A stretch of 64,000 bases of DNA from Sinorhizobium numidicum (GTDB lineage: Bacteria; Pseudomonadota; Alphaproteobacteria; Rhizobiales; Rhizobiaceae). Shown here piece by piece: positions 25,463 to 34,245 of this stretch. The first letter of the stretch is position 1. Every line of letters starts with the position of its first letter. The notes beneath the pieces were generated by a model. That model had not been told where the DNA came from and ran no database searches. It was given only the letters and a program-made list of their open reading frames with translations. The stretch lies in contig NZ_CP120367.1 of NCBI RefSeq assembly GCF_029892045.1, forward strand, positions 434,001-498,000. Direction: 5' to 3'. The translations under genes and the position numbers were made by a program.

Positions 25463-26754
25463 CAGCGGCTCAGGCTTGTTGCGGCTGCCAAAGCGGCGGT
25501 TGCTGATCTCTAGCATTTGTTGCTGAAGTGAGCGTTGCCGAGCCCCGTGCCGATCGTCAGGACTCCCCAGCCTGATACGTCCTGCATGAAGGGGATTTGC
25601 GACAGTCCTTGAACGACGGCGTCGTTGTGCATGATCACCAAGGTTTCGTCTTCACCGATTTGTGGAATGGCGCTCGTGAGGGCGACGGGCAGATTGAAGT
25701 GTTCGCTCTCCCAATTGCTGCCCGGCAGGTTTTGCCCGCCACGCGCAATCGACCCATCCGCGTTGATGATACCGGGACAGGCCACGCCGATGACGGGTGC
25801 CGGCGTGAGATCTGCCTTGTCCGCTTTGGCAATAAGCTTTTCGATCATCGCGACGAGACGTTCGATCGTGGCTGCGATTAGGTTCGTCGTCCGCATGTCG
25901 CCAGATATCCGACTTCCAGACCTTGGCCTTTGAGAGGTCCGGGTCCTCCTTCAAATGCAGCTCGACTATTCCGACGCGAACATTCGTGCCGCCGATATCA
26001 ACGGCGAGAATCGCCTTGTGACCCTTCAGCATCCAAGATGGCACAAGATGGACGGCTCCGATAAGTCCGGCATCATGTGGATGGTGGACGATAGGGTTGA
26101 GTTCTATCTTGAAACCCTCGGCTTTTAGCAGCACCATCGCACGGGCAATTGCGAGTTCGCCGATAGCGCTCGCTCTAAAGCCGCCGCCAACCACGACACG
26201 TTCAGTATTCTTCCAGCTTTTCTGGCGCAAAAAACGGCCGAGAACATTGGCTAGTTCGCCCGCGAAATCGTCAACCGCCCCTATAATCAGGGCGGCTGCC
26301 TCCTTGTCCTCACTGCGTAGAAGGGCATCGATCTGCTTTTTCGACAAATTATTGGTTGGTGTCTTCCCGAGCGGATCGCTGCCGCCCTTGCGTACGCGCT
26401 TGCGCCAGGCATCGAGCTTTTCTTGAAAGGCGAACTTGTTTGCCTTGTCGCCTAAGAAACTGTCGCCGTCGCGCAGTTCCGTATTGTAGTCGTCGACTGT
26501 GACTGACCGCAGATCACCGGCACCATGGGTGAGAGGAGCGCCGTTTTGCTTCTCTTTCTCCGATTTGCCCACGCTGCCTCCCTTATGATGCCTCGCCCGG
26601 ACTTCCTCCGTCCTGACGTAAATCGACGACGTTCCCGCGCTACGCCGGTCCTTTGCGATCAAGCAAAGCCCGACCATCTTGTCTAACGTTATCCTCGCTA
26701 TCCAGCTTAGGCCATGAACGACCAAAGACGGAACCATTCCGCAAGACGATGCTC
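25463..26754. repeat. Copy 1 of a 1.3-kb duplicated segment (ROK-family gene)
   Basis: This segment is nearly identical to 42298-43605, in the same orientation. The match starts at CAGCGGCTCAGGCTTG and ends at GACGATGCTC. Copy 1 differs by a few substitutions, by a 2-bp deletion inside the gene (near 25875) and by a 14-bp deletion in the leader (near 26627) between two TAAATC direct repeats. The flanks are unrelated beyond these ends. Confidence 0.95.
25510..26572 (-). pseudogene. ROK-family protein, frameshifted copy
   Basis: This is the disrupted twin of the intact gene at 42345-43409. The start is a GTG (26572) behind AAGGGAGG. The frame is normal through LAVDIGGTNVRVGIVEL and breaks where copy 2 reads GTGGCGCTGCG and copy 1 reads GTGGCTGCG: two bases are missing. 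The downstream third (25510-25870) is preserved in another frame. The breakage removes the ADP/phosphate loop region at the C-terminus, so the protein should be inactive. See the intact copy for the domain analysis. Confidence 0.9.
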
Positions 26755-26956
26755 CCCAACCCCGGCGAAACGGCCGCTGGCGGAATGTCTACGGCTACCT
26801 TGTCGCGAACGTGCGCACCGGGCGCACCGGCAGAGCTTTACGCTGGGCACGAGGTGGGAAAGCCGGAGATGTCTGTCGTCAAGATCTATCGTCCCGAGGA
26901 TCAGGAACCAAGCCCTGCAATCAGCCCGGCGGCTTTCACGTGCATCGGAGATAGAC

Positions 26957-27274
26957 ATGGCCGGTTACGACACAGATCAGGGCTTCCGGGATCATGCGAC
27001 GGCGGCCGGCTATGCCATCCCCGAGGCCACGACCGATCCTCAGTTTGCCGCCGCGACTCAACGCGGCTCTCTGGTGAACGATCGATATGAGCCGCGGTTC
27101 AGCGGCAAGCGCACCGGCGGCTTCGCACAGGAGCGTGCATGGCCGCGCACCGGTGCCACGACCTATTATGGCGAAGCGATTCCTTCTGATGGGACCCCGG
27201 TCGTCATCATTCACGCCTCATACGAGGCTGCTTTCCTTGAGCGGACGAACCCCGGCGGCTTTCGCCAGTGGTGA
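26957..27274 (+). CDS. Phage DnaT-like/head-tail connector protein remnant
   Basis: A 105-residue frame that looks like the phage family often annotated as DnaT-like ssDNA-binding protein or neck protein: MAGYDTDQGF..., GSLVNDRYEPRFSGK, GGFAQERAWPRTGAT and VIIHASYEAAFLE. The normal C-terminal continuation (VTGTSTVKRVKIGQL) is present in another frame at 27271-27318, so a frameshift has cut the last 15 residues. It is probably a decaying prophage gene, followed by a further phage pseudogene. Confidence 0.6.
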   Translation: MAGYDTDQGFRDHATAAGYAIPEATTDPQFAAATQRGSLVNDRYEPRFSGKRTGGFAQERAWPRTGATTYYGEAIPSDGTPVVIIHASYEAAFLERTNPGGFRQW

Positions 27275-27448
27275 CCGGCACGTCAACGGTGAAGCGCGTG
27301 AAGATCGGACAGCTTTAGGTCGAGCATTCAACCTCTACTTCAACGGCTACCGATGATCTTGTTGCGCTCGCAATGGCGGTCGTAACCACGATCGAGGGGC
27401 TGCTCTGGCCGTTTCTCGTTCCGTGCTGGCGGGTGCGATAGTGGTCTG

Positions 27449-27790
27449 ATGGCGAACCCGATCTATGCCCGCCTTCAGGCGGCAGCGCAGCGCCTCATAG
27501 GCAAGTACGGTCAGACCGGAGCAGTGAAGCGGGAGACGCCGCCGATCCGGTCTACGGCGGAGAGCCCGTAGCGACTCCTATCCGGTCCGGCAACTCTCGT
27601 CCCGATGGCCTACGAGGCGGCTACGTCGACGGCACCACGATCAAAACCGGCGACATGCAGATCTACATCTCGTCGGTAGAACTAGCGATTGAGCCGACGG
27701 TCGGCGACGTCGTCACGGCGAATGGCACCGATTGCGCTATATCAACGGCGACCCGAACAAATACTATGGCATCACGCCGTGCGTCTTCGT
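27449..27790 (+). pseudogene. Phage structural-gene remnant
   Basis: ATG 27449 opens MANPIYARLQAAAQRLIGKYG, then the frame breaks near 27545 at CGCCGATCCGG, where one base is missing. It resumes in another frame as MAYEAATSTAPRSKPAT... and MQIYISSVELAIEPTVGDVV. This pattern matches small head-tail joining proteins of alphaproteobacterial siphophages, and it follows the DnaT-like gene as in such phages. It is non-functional. Confidence 0.5.
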
Positions 27791-27821
27791 TATTGAAGAG
27801 TTGCTGCGTGAGCCAACGCCA

Positions 27822-28232
27822 TCATATATCAGATGGATTGGGCTTCGCCCCTGACTCGCTCCAGTCCTTGAGAGCGCCTGGGTTATAGACCCGCTCATAA
27901 CCAAGATCTTTCAGCGTCTTTCCGCTCAACGCGGAACGGCCATCGGATGCGCAATAGAGGATGATAGGACGGTCTTTCGAAAATGCTTCGTCGTGGTACG
28001 GCGTCTCTGCGTCCGCTCGGAACTCCAGCATGCCTCGCGGCACATGTAGAGCTCCGGACACTTTGCCGCTGGCCTGAAACTCAGGCGTGTCGCGGACATC
28101 AACGAGATAGCATTTTCTTCCTCCACCATTCTGCGAGTCAAGGAAGGCGAGAAGTCCACAGAGAGTCGAATAAAGGCAGCCGAGGATAAAGCCGAAAAGG
28201 CGTCTACGGATCTCGCCGCCAATAAACTTCAT
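27822..28232 (-). pseudogene. Rhodanese-domain protein, N-terminally truncated
   Basis: The 136-residue frame contains the second half of a rhodanese (sulfurtransferase) domain: CYLVDVRDTPEFQASG, the catalytic-cysteine loop YCASDGRSAL and KDLGYERVYNPGAL. The first 30 or so residues (28140-28232) do not fit a rhodanese. They lie antisense to a phage-like reading frame, so the original N-terminus has been replaced at about 28137. A shortened protein could still be made, but loss of the first strand and helix probably destroys the fold. Confidence 0.6.
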
Positions 28233-28391
28233 ACCGCAAAGGTTTACGTCTCTAAGCAGGGGCTTCGCGAAACCACCGAGCAGATTTTGGCGGCGATCGG
28301 TGGCGTGAAAGACGCTGTCGACAGTATGACGCTGCGCGTTGATCGCCTCATCGAGAATCAGGTGCAGAAGCGCACGACGAGAATAGGGTAG
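28140..28391 (+). pseudogene. Phage coiled-coil protein fragment
   Basis: In this frame the plus strand reads GEKSTESRIKAAEDKAEKA... through VSKQGLRETTEQILAAIGG to RLIENQVQKRTTRIG and a stop at 28389. The heptad-like, charged pattern is that of small phage coiled-coil membrane proteins near lysis genes. The 5' end is missing, replaced by the rhodanese fragment. A deletion junction lies near 28138. Confidence 0.45.
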
Positions 28392-28447
28392 TTTTGTCCT
28401 CGGACAGCGGGTCCGGCACGACGTATTCCAGCGTGCCGGTTAGCCGT

Positions 28448-29953
28448 CTACAGCACGAAGTGGTCCTTTTCCAGCGTGATCGCGTCGTCAAGATAAATGG
28501 CGAAATCCGCGTTCTTGTCGCCGTTCACATCGCCGTAGATGTAAGTTCCGGAAGTGTCTTGGTCATAGCGCAATTCTCCCTTGCTGCCGCTAAAGGCGGC
28601 TGTTTCGACGAAGAGAAAGGCCTGATTGCTCCGACCTAGCTGGGCGTCGATCGCGGAGAGACTGATCTTGTCGGACTGCGAGGGCAGGAAGTCGTAGATC
28701 GTGTCACGGCCGGTCGAGGCGACGGTGCTCTCGGACAGCCTCTTGAACACAAACGTGTCGGCCCCCGTTCCGCCGCTCAAGTGGTCTGCTCCGCCACCTC
28801 CCAGTATCCGATCATTTCCGTCGCCGCCGCGGACCTTGTCCCTGCCGAGCCCGCCGTACAGTGCATCATTGCCGGAATCGCCGTTCAGCACGTCGCTGCC
28901 GTCGTTGCCCCAAAGCGTGTTGGCCGCCTGGTTGCCGGTGATCGTGTCTGCGGCCGAGCCTCCATTGACGTTCTCGATCAGCGAGCGCGTGTCGCCGTGA
29001 TAGAGCAGCGCGTTGAAGATGTTGCCGGCGGCAAAGCCGTTGTTGGCGCCGCCGCCGAGCCAGGCGAGCTGGTCGACGCTCAAGGTCGAGGCCATACCCG
29101 GCCTGAGATCGATCTTGAGTCCGGTCGTGTAAGCCGTCAGATCGAAGGTATCGTTGCCGCCGCCGTCCCATATCGTGGCGAAGATCCGGTTGCCGCCCGG
29201 AGAGATGGCGGCCGCGCCATTGACGAGCGTGGCGCCGCTGCTGGGCGTCCATTTGTAGACCGAGTTGCCGCTGTTGGTCGTGAAGTCGGCGCCGTACATT
29301 TCCTGGAGCGCGGCGATGTCGGCCATCATGAAGGACTGCGGCGCGCCGTATTGTTCGTAGTAATAGCCGTTGGCGCCGACATAGCCCCTATAGGTCATGA
29401 TCGAATATTCGATCGAGTCGTATTGGGCTGGCAGTGCGTTGAAGGCGCCCTCTACCTCATGGCCGTGCTTCAGCCCGAGCGCATGGCCGAGCTCGTGCAG
29501 CAGCGCATGCCAGGCGTAGTTGCCCGCGGCCGGCTTGCGGTAGTCTGCGACGGTGCCGGCATAGGCGGTGCCGAACCAGATATCGCCGGCCTGGTCATAG
29601 GCGCCGGGCATATAGGCGTAGGCTGTCTTCGGAACAGTCGATTGCGCAAAGCGGATGGTCGCGGTGGCAGCGCTTCCTGAAGTGAAGTTGGCATTGGTGA
29701 AGCCCTCGACGGAAAAACCGTCATTGGCGGCGGAACCGTAGGACTGCTCCACGCCGAAAAGCGCGGCGTTTGTCTGCGCTTGCGATATCGCGGCGAAACC
29801 GCTGTCTTTCTCGCCGCCGTAGCTGTAGCTGCTGCCCGATGTCGGAAAAGCATAGGTGACGGTGCTGTTCCAGGTCAAACCCGACAGCACGCCGTCGATC
29901 AGGTCGTTGCCGGTCGGGTTTACAGTTTTGAGGGTCTTACCGGTGCCGCTCAT
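28448..29953 (-). CDS. Serralysin-like (M10B) secreted metalloprotease with RTX repeats
   Basis: A 501-residue protease secreted by a type I system. The zinc site HELGHALGLKH starts at H153, and the Met-turn SIMTYRGY follows about 35 residues later. The middle part (about 200-340) matches the serralysin C-terminal beta-roll entry. RTX nonapeptides run from about residue 345 to 395 (e.g. GNDGSDVLNG, GGLGRDKVRG, GGDGNDRILG). The last 100 residues parallel the RTX protein at 24355-25167 and end in FVL, the usual type I signal. No Sec signal peptide is present. The promoter region and N-terminal code are repeated at 37028-37664 and 48994-49573. No dedicated secretion genes are nearby. Confidence 0.93.
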   Translation of the reverse strand: MSGTGKTLKTVNPTGNDLIDGVLSGLTWNSTVTYAFPTSGSSYSYGGEKDSGFAAISQAQTNAALFGVEQSYGSAANDGFSVEGFTNANFTSGSAATATIRFAQSTVPKTAYAYMPGAYDQAGDIWFGTAYAGTVADYRKPAAGNYAWHALLHELGHALGLKHGHEVEGAFNALPAQYDSIEYSIMTYRGYVGANGYYYEQYGAPQSFMMADIAALQEMYGADFTTNSGNSVYKWTPSSGATLVNGAAAISPGGNRIFATIWDGGGNDTFDLTAYTTGLKIDLRPGMASTLSVDQLAWLGGGANNGFAAGNIFNALLYHGDTRSLIENVNGGSAADTITGNQAANTLWGNDGSDVLNGDSGNDALYGGLGRDKVRGGDGNDRILGGGGADHLSGGTGADTFVFKRLSESTVASTGRDTIYDFLPSQSDKISLSAIDAQLGRSNQAFLFVETAAFSGSKGELRYDQDTSGTYIYGDVNGDKNADFAIYLDDAITLEKDHFVL

Positions 29954-30232
29954 GCGAAATTCCCAATTGCGAAGCTCAAGGCCATTGCTTCGGTTCCAAA
30001 AACGCGAATCGTGCTAGCGACGATAGGGCCCAGTACCTACTATTGCCGTAACGGTTCAGTAAGATTGGAGGGAATTGTGCCGTTTCAGTGATCTCAGCAG
30101 CGCGCGATTCACGTTGTCCAATCTGCTGTCTATCTGCAGCGGAAGGCTTTTCTGGCTGCACTACACGTCGCCATCGAACGCGGGTCTTAACGCCAGACAT
30201 GCGGACAGTCCATTAGACCCAGTGGACTAGAC
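29605..30232. repeat. Protease-promoter module, copy A
   Basis: About 630 bp holding the first 115 codons of the intact protease gene and about 280 bp upstream. It recurs at 37028-37664 (B) and 48994-49573 (C) in the same orientation. All three end at the same sequence, AGTCCATTAG followed by CAGTGGACTAGAC, which is itself an imperfect inverted repeat (AGTCCA/TGGACT). The shared upstream part should contain the protease promoter. Confidence 0.9.
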
Positions 30233-30660
30233 ATATGCCTTGACGGGCAACCCAATATCTTTCGCAACCCACATTCTCGCCCGCGCGATGCCATAGGCGA
30301 ACCTGCGGTCGAACTCGTAGACGTTTGTTTGTTTGACGCCGACTGAGTCCTCACCGATTGACTGGCAGTTGGAGATTGCTGACATTGGGAACGGCTCTCG
30401 CGGGCTCACGCTCCACGGAGCCTTTTCCCGTCGCCAATATTGCTCGGCGGGATCGCGCGCCTCTCCCGAAAAAGATGAATTCCGCAGTTGTGCCTCATGG
30501 CGCGACTTCCATTCCGGCGTGTGTTCGAAACAGAACCAGTTCGGCTCGGACGTCCCAACCGCAAAGCCGAACAGGCCCACTTCTTGCATCCGGGGTGCTC
30601 GCCGTAGTGAAGATACGGCGCGGCCTCGTGATGCGGCCTCGCGCCATTCTCGTCACTCAT
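30227..30660 (-). pseudogene. Conserved rhizobial hypothetical protein (EHPGCKKW motif), frameshifted
   Basis: ATG 30660 opens MSDENGARPHHEAAPYLHY, then EHPGCKKW, after which one base is missing (GTGGGCCTG). The protein continues in another frame as GLFGFAVGTSEPNWFCFEH. The Cys/His spacing suggests a small zinc-binding protein. A paralogue at 38490-38713, also frameshifted, lies directly upstream of the SRAP gene. Function unknown. Confidence 0.55.
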
Positions 30661-30794
30661 GTTCGGTCCTCCATCGCGAAAGCTATGTGGTAACGGATCC
30701 GCGTCAACCTCCGACAGCTTTCTTGCCGCCACTGCCGAATTGCGCTTCGAAGGCTGCCTCTCCCAGTTGGGTTGGGCCGTCGAGCCGACATGTT

Positions 30795-31157
30795 TCAGTC
30801 GCTCAAAGCGGTAGCGACACAGCAATGCCGACGAAATCTGCGCGGCAATTCGGCTGCGTGCGGCTTCGCCTTCAGCCTGCTGCGGTCGCACGCCTCAATG
30901 CGCAGTTCCATCGGCACAGCCGAAAGAGCGCGCGGCACGAAAGTGGTCATCGCAAGGAAGCGGTGGACCTGATCGCCATCCCAGATGGCGAATGGGGCAA
31001 AGGATTCCGCCATTTTTGCCGCAAGTTCCTCCGGGCCCCGCACTTCGACCGTGCGTCCGTACTGATCCCGCCCCGCAAAGGCTCGCCGTTCACTTGGCTT
31101 CAACGCAGCTAATCTGACGGCGATGAGGATTTTGATCTCGTCTTCGAGCGTTCGCAT
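30795..31157 (-). CDS. Hypothetical protein
   Basis: A 120-residue frame starting at ATG 31157 behind GGGGTGCGCC. It is charged and has no membrane segment. Recognisable stretches are MRTLEDEIKILIAVRLAALK and FAPFAIWDGDQVHRFLAM. I do not recognise a family. Codon use looks coding in the first 90 residues, while the C-terminal 30 residues look less natural and may reflect a frameshift. Confidence 0.4.
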   Translation of the reverse strand: MRTLEDEIKILIAVRLAALKPSERRAFAGRDQYGRTVEVRGPEELAAKMAESFAPFAIWDGDQVHRFLAMTTFVPRALSAVPMELRIEACDRSRLKAKPHAAELPRRFRRHCCVATALSD

Positions 31158-31507
31158 GGCGCACCCCTATGAACCGCATGAGCGGTATTCCTGCCCCTGA
31201 ATTTCGGAAATGGCGCGCCGCATCGCCGATGGATGTTCTTATTATGTTCTCATGCTCTTGAGCGTCAATCCAGCGATTTTCGGAATCCGAAATGCTGCCA
31301 TTTTTAACGGTACTAAACGTACAAGTTTCCGGTGTAACCTTCCTTCGTCACGGCGGTTTCTTGGGTAGTGCACCAGCAGTGACAACTTGGACGCGCCGCC
31401 GGTCTTCCAAGCTGCGTAAGGCCGGCGGCAGCGCTGGGCGACACGCGGATTAAAGACAGCGGGAGTCCGCGTCGATTCCCAGGCCTTGTGCGTTATTGGC
31501 GCTTGGC

Positions 31508-31935
31508 CAAAGCATCCTCGAAGAAAGCCACCCGAACGCCTTTGCCCGACCCATGGCGAGTCGTGTCGATCCTTGATTGGCGATGCTAGTCGACAGGCCG
31601 CCAAAAGGGCTGGACTGGGTCTTTGAGGGGAAATGGGACGCCTACCGGATCGCGGTGCACATCGAGCCTGATCGCGCGTGCGGATACTTACTCGTGGGGG
31701 CTATGACTGGACAACGAAATTCCCCGCCCTCGCGGCCGAGGCAAACTGAAGACCGCCATTCTCAACGGCGAAGCGGTAATGCTCGGCAGCCAGGGCCGCT
31801 CCGACTTCGGCATGCTAGGTCGCCGGCCTGCCGCGCATGAACCGGATGAAATCATCCTTTACGTCTTCGATGTCCTTTATCTCAACGGATGCGATCTGCG
31901 GCGTCTGCCTCTGAACGTCTTCATTTCGAGTACAT
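31508..31935 (+). pseudogene. ATP-dependent DNA ligase, degraded copy
   Basis: This stretch aligns with the 5' half of the intact ligase gene at 40971-41945. It has the same leader (TGCGTTATTGGCGC near 31490), then MLVDRPPKGLDWVFEG, LNGEAVMLG, SDFGML and LYVFDVLYLNG. The nucleotidyl motif KLDG is altered to KWDA, several frameshifts are present, and the 3' half is absent. It ends where a fragment of an unrelated gene begins. Confidence 0.75.
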
Positions 31936-32084
31936 GATGCGGGACGGCGAAAATGACGTTACCTGGTTGGACACCTGGAGCGGTCAGGCTCGGCTTCCGC
32001 TCGCGGTGCGCTTTCGCTCAGCATTGTCGTAAAAGATCACGCTGTTGAGATCTCGCGAACAATATCGCTTACCGGCAGATGAGG
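31925..32084 (+). pseudogene. Type II secretion pseudopilin (GspJ-like) C-terminal fragment
   Basis: The plus strand reads FEYMMRDGENDVTWLDTW and SGQARLPLAVRFR, then after a one-base shift LSIVVKDHAVEISRTISLTG and a stop. The W-x3-W and LP-AVR features resemble the C-terminus of GspJ-type minor pseudopilins. There is no start, and no other Gsp genes are seen. It is directly fused to the end of the ligase remnant. Confidence 0.35.
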
Positions 32085-32198
32085 CTAGATAATGACTTGC
32101 CCGCTCGTTACTCATCGACTGCACTGGTTCTGAGGCTCGCCCTCGCGTGATATCAGCGATGCCGCTAATGTCGCGAGGCGTATTCGAGCCCTGAGCGT

Positions 32199-32465
32199 CT
32201 ACAGTTTCCTCGGCTTCCTCCCGGACCGCAGAGGTGCAGGACGTGAGGCTTTGTCGTCCACTTCGGTGAACAATTCAGAGACATTTACGTCCATAACACG
32301 CGCGAGTGCCTCGAGCGCGGAAACGGTGACGTTCTCCATGCCGCGCTCAATTCGGCCGACATACGAGCGATCGATGTTCGCCTCCAAGGCAAGGCGCTCC
32401 TGAGAGAGGCCCCTGCTGACGCGGAGCCTGCGCAGATTCCAGCCGATGGTTTGCCTGATGTCCAT
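32199..32465 (-). CDS. XRE-family transcriptional regulator
   Basis: An 88-residue protein that is almost entirely a lambda-repressor-type helix-turn-helix: LRRLRVSRGLSQERLALEAN, DRSYVGRIERG and VSALEALARVMDVNVSELF. The C-terminal tail is basic. It is divergent from the LysR gene at 32598 across a 132-bp promoter region containing TTGACAATCGACGGACTGTC. It probably acts as a small phage- or island-type repressor; target unknown. Confidence 0.9.
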   Translation of the reverse strand: MDIRQTIGWNLRRLRVSRGLSQERLALEANIDRSYVGRIERGMENVTVSALEALARVMDVNVSELFTEVDDKASRPAPLRSGRKPRKL

Positions 32466-32597
32466 GAGACACCATGCGATATTGGCGGCTTGACAATCGA
32501 CGGACTGTCAGTCCCTTAATATGCGCTAAGGTGCTGGGAAAAACTGCTGGCTTAAGTGGGTTGGCTGGTCCCATTACCCCGATGAGGACACACGATC

Positions 32598-33488
32598 ATG
32601 GAACTGCGTCAGCTGAGCTATTTCGTTGCGGTTGCCGAGGAACTGCATTTCGGTCGGGCGGCGGCACGGCTGCATATCGCCCAGCCGGCGTTGAGCAATC
32701 AGGTGCAGGCGCTGGAGAAGGAACTCGGCGTCCAGCTCCTCACCCGGACGACGAGACGGGTGGCGCTGACCAGGGCAGGGGAGGTGTTTCATGATCGCTG
32801 CATCAGGATCCTAAGAGATGTCGATCTCTCCACCGAGGCGACCCGCTCGGTCGCCGGCAAGAACGTCAAGAAGATCAAGATCGGCACCATCTACCCGGCG
32901 ACCATCGGCGTGCTGCCTTCCTTTCTGGCAAGGATCGCGAGGAAATATCCGGAGATCCAGTTGCACATCTCGAGCGGCTCGACCAACGACATCATCCGGA
33001 GTATCGAGACGGGCCAGATCAATCTCGGCTTCATCCGGCCGGTCGAAAACATCGGCGCCTTACGCTTCTTCTCGATCGCGCAGGAGCGCTATCTGTTGGC
33101 GGTGGAAAAGCAAAGCGCGCTTGCCGCTCAAAGCGAGATCGGCATTGACGATCTCAGAGACCAGAAGATCATCTCCTTCTCCAGGGCCAACCTCTCCTAC
33201 ACCGAGCGCTACTTTGCCGAGAAGTTCGAGGAGCACGATCTGACGAAAAACATCGCCTATAGCTGCGACGACACCTTCTCGCTCGTCTCGCTGGTCTCCG
33301 CCGGTCTCGGCATCGGCTTTGCGCCGGAATGGACGCAGGACCTGCCGAACCGTAATTTCGAACTCAGGAGGGTGCGGGGTGTCGATTTCCGGGTCGGGCT
33401 AGGGGTTGCGTGGAACAAGGAGGACCCGACTGCAGCCCGTGACGACATCATTGACATTGCACGGTCGCTCGTGAGACCGGGCAGGTGA
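32598..33488 (+). CDS. LysR-family transcriptional regulator
   Basis: A 296-residue regulator. The N-terminal winged helix-turn-helix is MELRQLSYFVAVAEELHFGR, with AARLHIAQPALSNQVQALE; the effector-binding domain (about 90-290) follows. It is closest in style to LysR proteins controlling aromatic or organic acid catabolism, but no catabolic operon is adjacent. The 3' half of a paralogous gene is present at 60103-60579, with shared stretches KIISFSRANLSYTERYF/RIISFSRSNLSYTEKYF. It is divergent from a small XRE gene. Confidence 0.93.
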   Translation: MELRQLSYFVAVAEELHFGRAAARLHIAQPALSNQVQALEKELGVQLLTRTTRRVALTRAGEVFHDRCIRILRDVDLSTEATRSVAGKNVKKIKIGTIYPATIGVLPSFLARIARKYPEIQLHISSGSTNDIIRSIETGQINLGFIRPVENIGALRFFSIAQERYLLAVEKQSALAAQSEIGIDDLRDQKIISFSRANLSYTERYFAEKFEEHDLTKNIAYSCDDTFSLVSLVSAGLGIGFAPEWTQDLPNRNFELRRVRGVDFRVGLGVAWNKEDPTAARDDIIDIARSLVRPGR

Positions 33489-33598
33489 GGGGAGCTCCAC
33501 GAACTAAAACGGAGCAGCTTGCCGGCGGCGGTTCCGGATTCCGCCGCTTTCGAGCGGCGCTATACTAAACTCCTGCGGCTGCCTTTCTTCAGTCAAGC

Positions 33599-33784
33599 TC
33601 AGGTCGCCTTCAGCGTCTCAGCCAGCGCATTCGCCTTCTCGCGCGAGTTGCCCGCTTCCTTGATGATCTTGCGTGCCTGGTCATCGGTGAGCTTGTGCTT
33701 TCTCTTGAAATAGCTCAGCTCGTGCGGCTGCTCAGATGCGACGCGCTGACGATCGCGGCCGACGGATTTCTTGTTGTCTGGCAT
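33599..33784 (-). CDS. DUF3606 family small protein
   Basis: A 61-residue protein with the DUF3606 pattern: DNKKSVGRDRQRV at the start and LSYFKRKHKLTDDQARKII in the middle. GAGGGAGGAAC precedes the ATG. The family is common in Rhizobiales and is of unknown function. Its start lies inside the 3' part of the frame at 33715-34011. Confidence 0.85.
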   Translation of the reverse strand: MPDNKKSVGRDRQRVASEQPHELSYFKRKHKLTDDQARKIIKEAGNSREKANALAETLKAT

Positions 33785-34011
33785 ATGTTCCTCCCTCGTT
33801 GGCGGAAATAAACGGTGCGGGAGGAGATAAGTTCCACCTCTGGTTGGAGCATGCGAGGCTGATCGGATGGTCGGTGTCCTAGCTCGGGCTGAGGAACCAC
33901 CGCCGGTGGAATGGGTGGCGCCTCATCGCCTGGGCTTAATGCTAGGATACTCAACACGAGAGCGATGAGTATGCAGATAAGCACTAGGAAGGCGATGCCG
34001 GCTTTGTCCAT
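33715..34011 (-). CDS. Hypothetical small membrane protein (3' end doubtful)
   Basis: The first 25 residues (MDKAGIAFLVLICILIALVL) form a clear transmembrane helix followed by a proline-rich segment. The frame then runs into the DUF3606 gene, which suggests a frameshift or a lost stop near 33840. A fragment of the same gene (MDKAGIAFLVLG) occurs at about 45962-45998 on the minus strand. Function unknown. Confidence 0.35.
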   Translation of the reverse strand: MDKAGIAFLVLICILIALVLSILALSPGDEAPPIPPAVVPQPELGHRPSDQPRMLQPEVELISSRTVYFRQRGRNICQTTRNPSAAIVSASHLSSRTS

Positions 34012-34056
34012 TGATCATCATGGTGATGTGAATGTGAAATATTAGAGGCTAAGCGG

Positions 34057-34245
34057 TTACTCTTCCCAAAGCATTTCCATGATCTCGTCAGGTGGCTCCT
34101 GAACCTTGAGCATCCCGCAGGCCCCGCTATTTGGCGCGAAGGTGACGAGAGTGGTGCGCCGCTGCCCCTCTACCCGCTGGAAGTGCGTAACAGTGTCCAT
34201 GTTGATGAAGATCGGTCCATTGTTGTCGTGCAATTTGAGCCACAC
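34057..34245 (-). CDS. FlbD-like small protein
   Basis: A 62-residue protein when started at GTG 34245, behind AGAGAGGACG. It reads VWLKLHDNNGPIFINMDTV, then TTLVTFAPNSG and VQEPPDEIMEMLWE. The beta-rich layout 'L..NG..I.IN...V....' resembles the FlbD/small flagellar-locus family, but no flagellar genes are near. A degraded copy is at about 46450-46625. Function unknown. Confidence 0.5.
   Translation of the reverse strand: MWLKLHDNNGPIFINMDTVTHFQRVEGQRRTTLVTFAPNSGACGMLKVQEPPDEIMEMLWEE

Noticed and set aside
28781..29680. 299-residue rightward open frame over the protease
   Set aside because: Antisense to the RTX and zinc-site region; Val/Ala-rich shadow.
30680..31100. Rightward segment FLAATAELRFEGCLSQLGWA resembling the start of a nuclease-like domain
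   Set aside because: The frame breaks at once and no catalytic motif follows; too weak to list as a feature.
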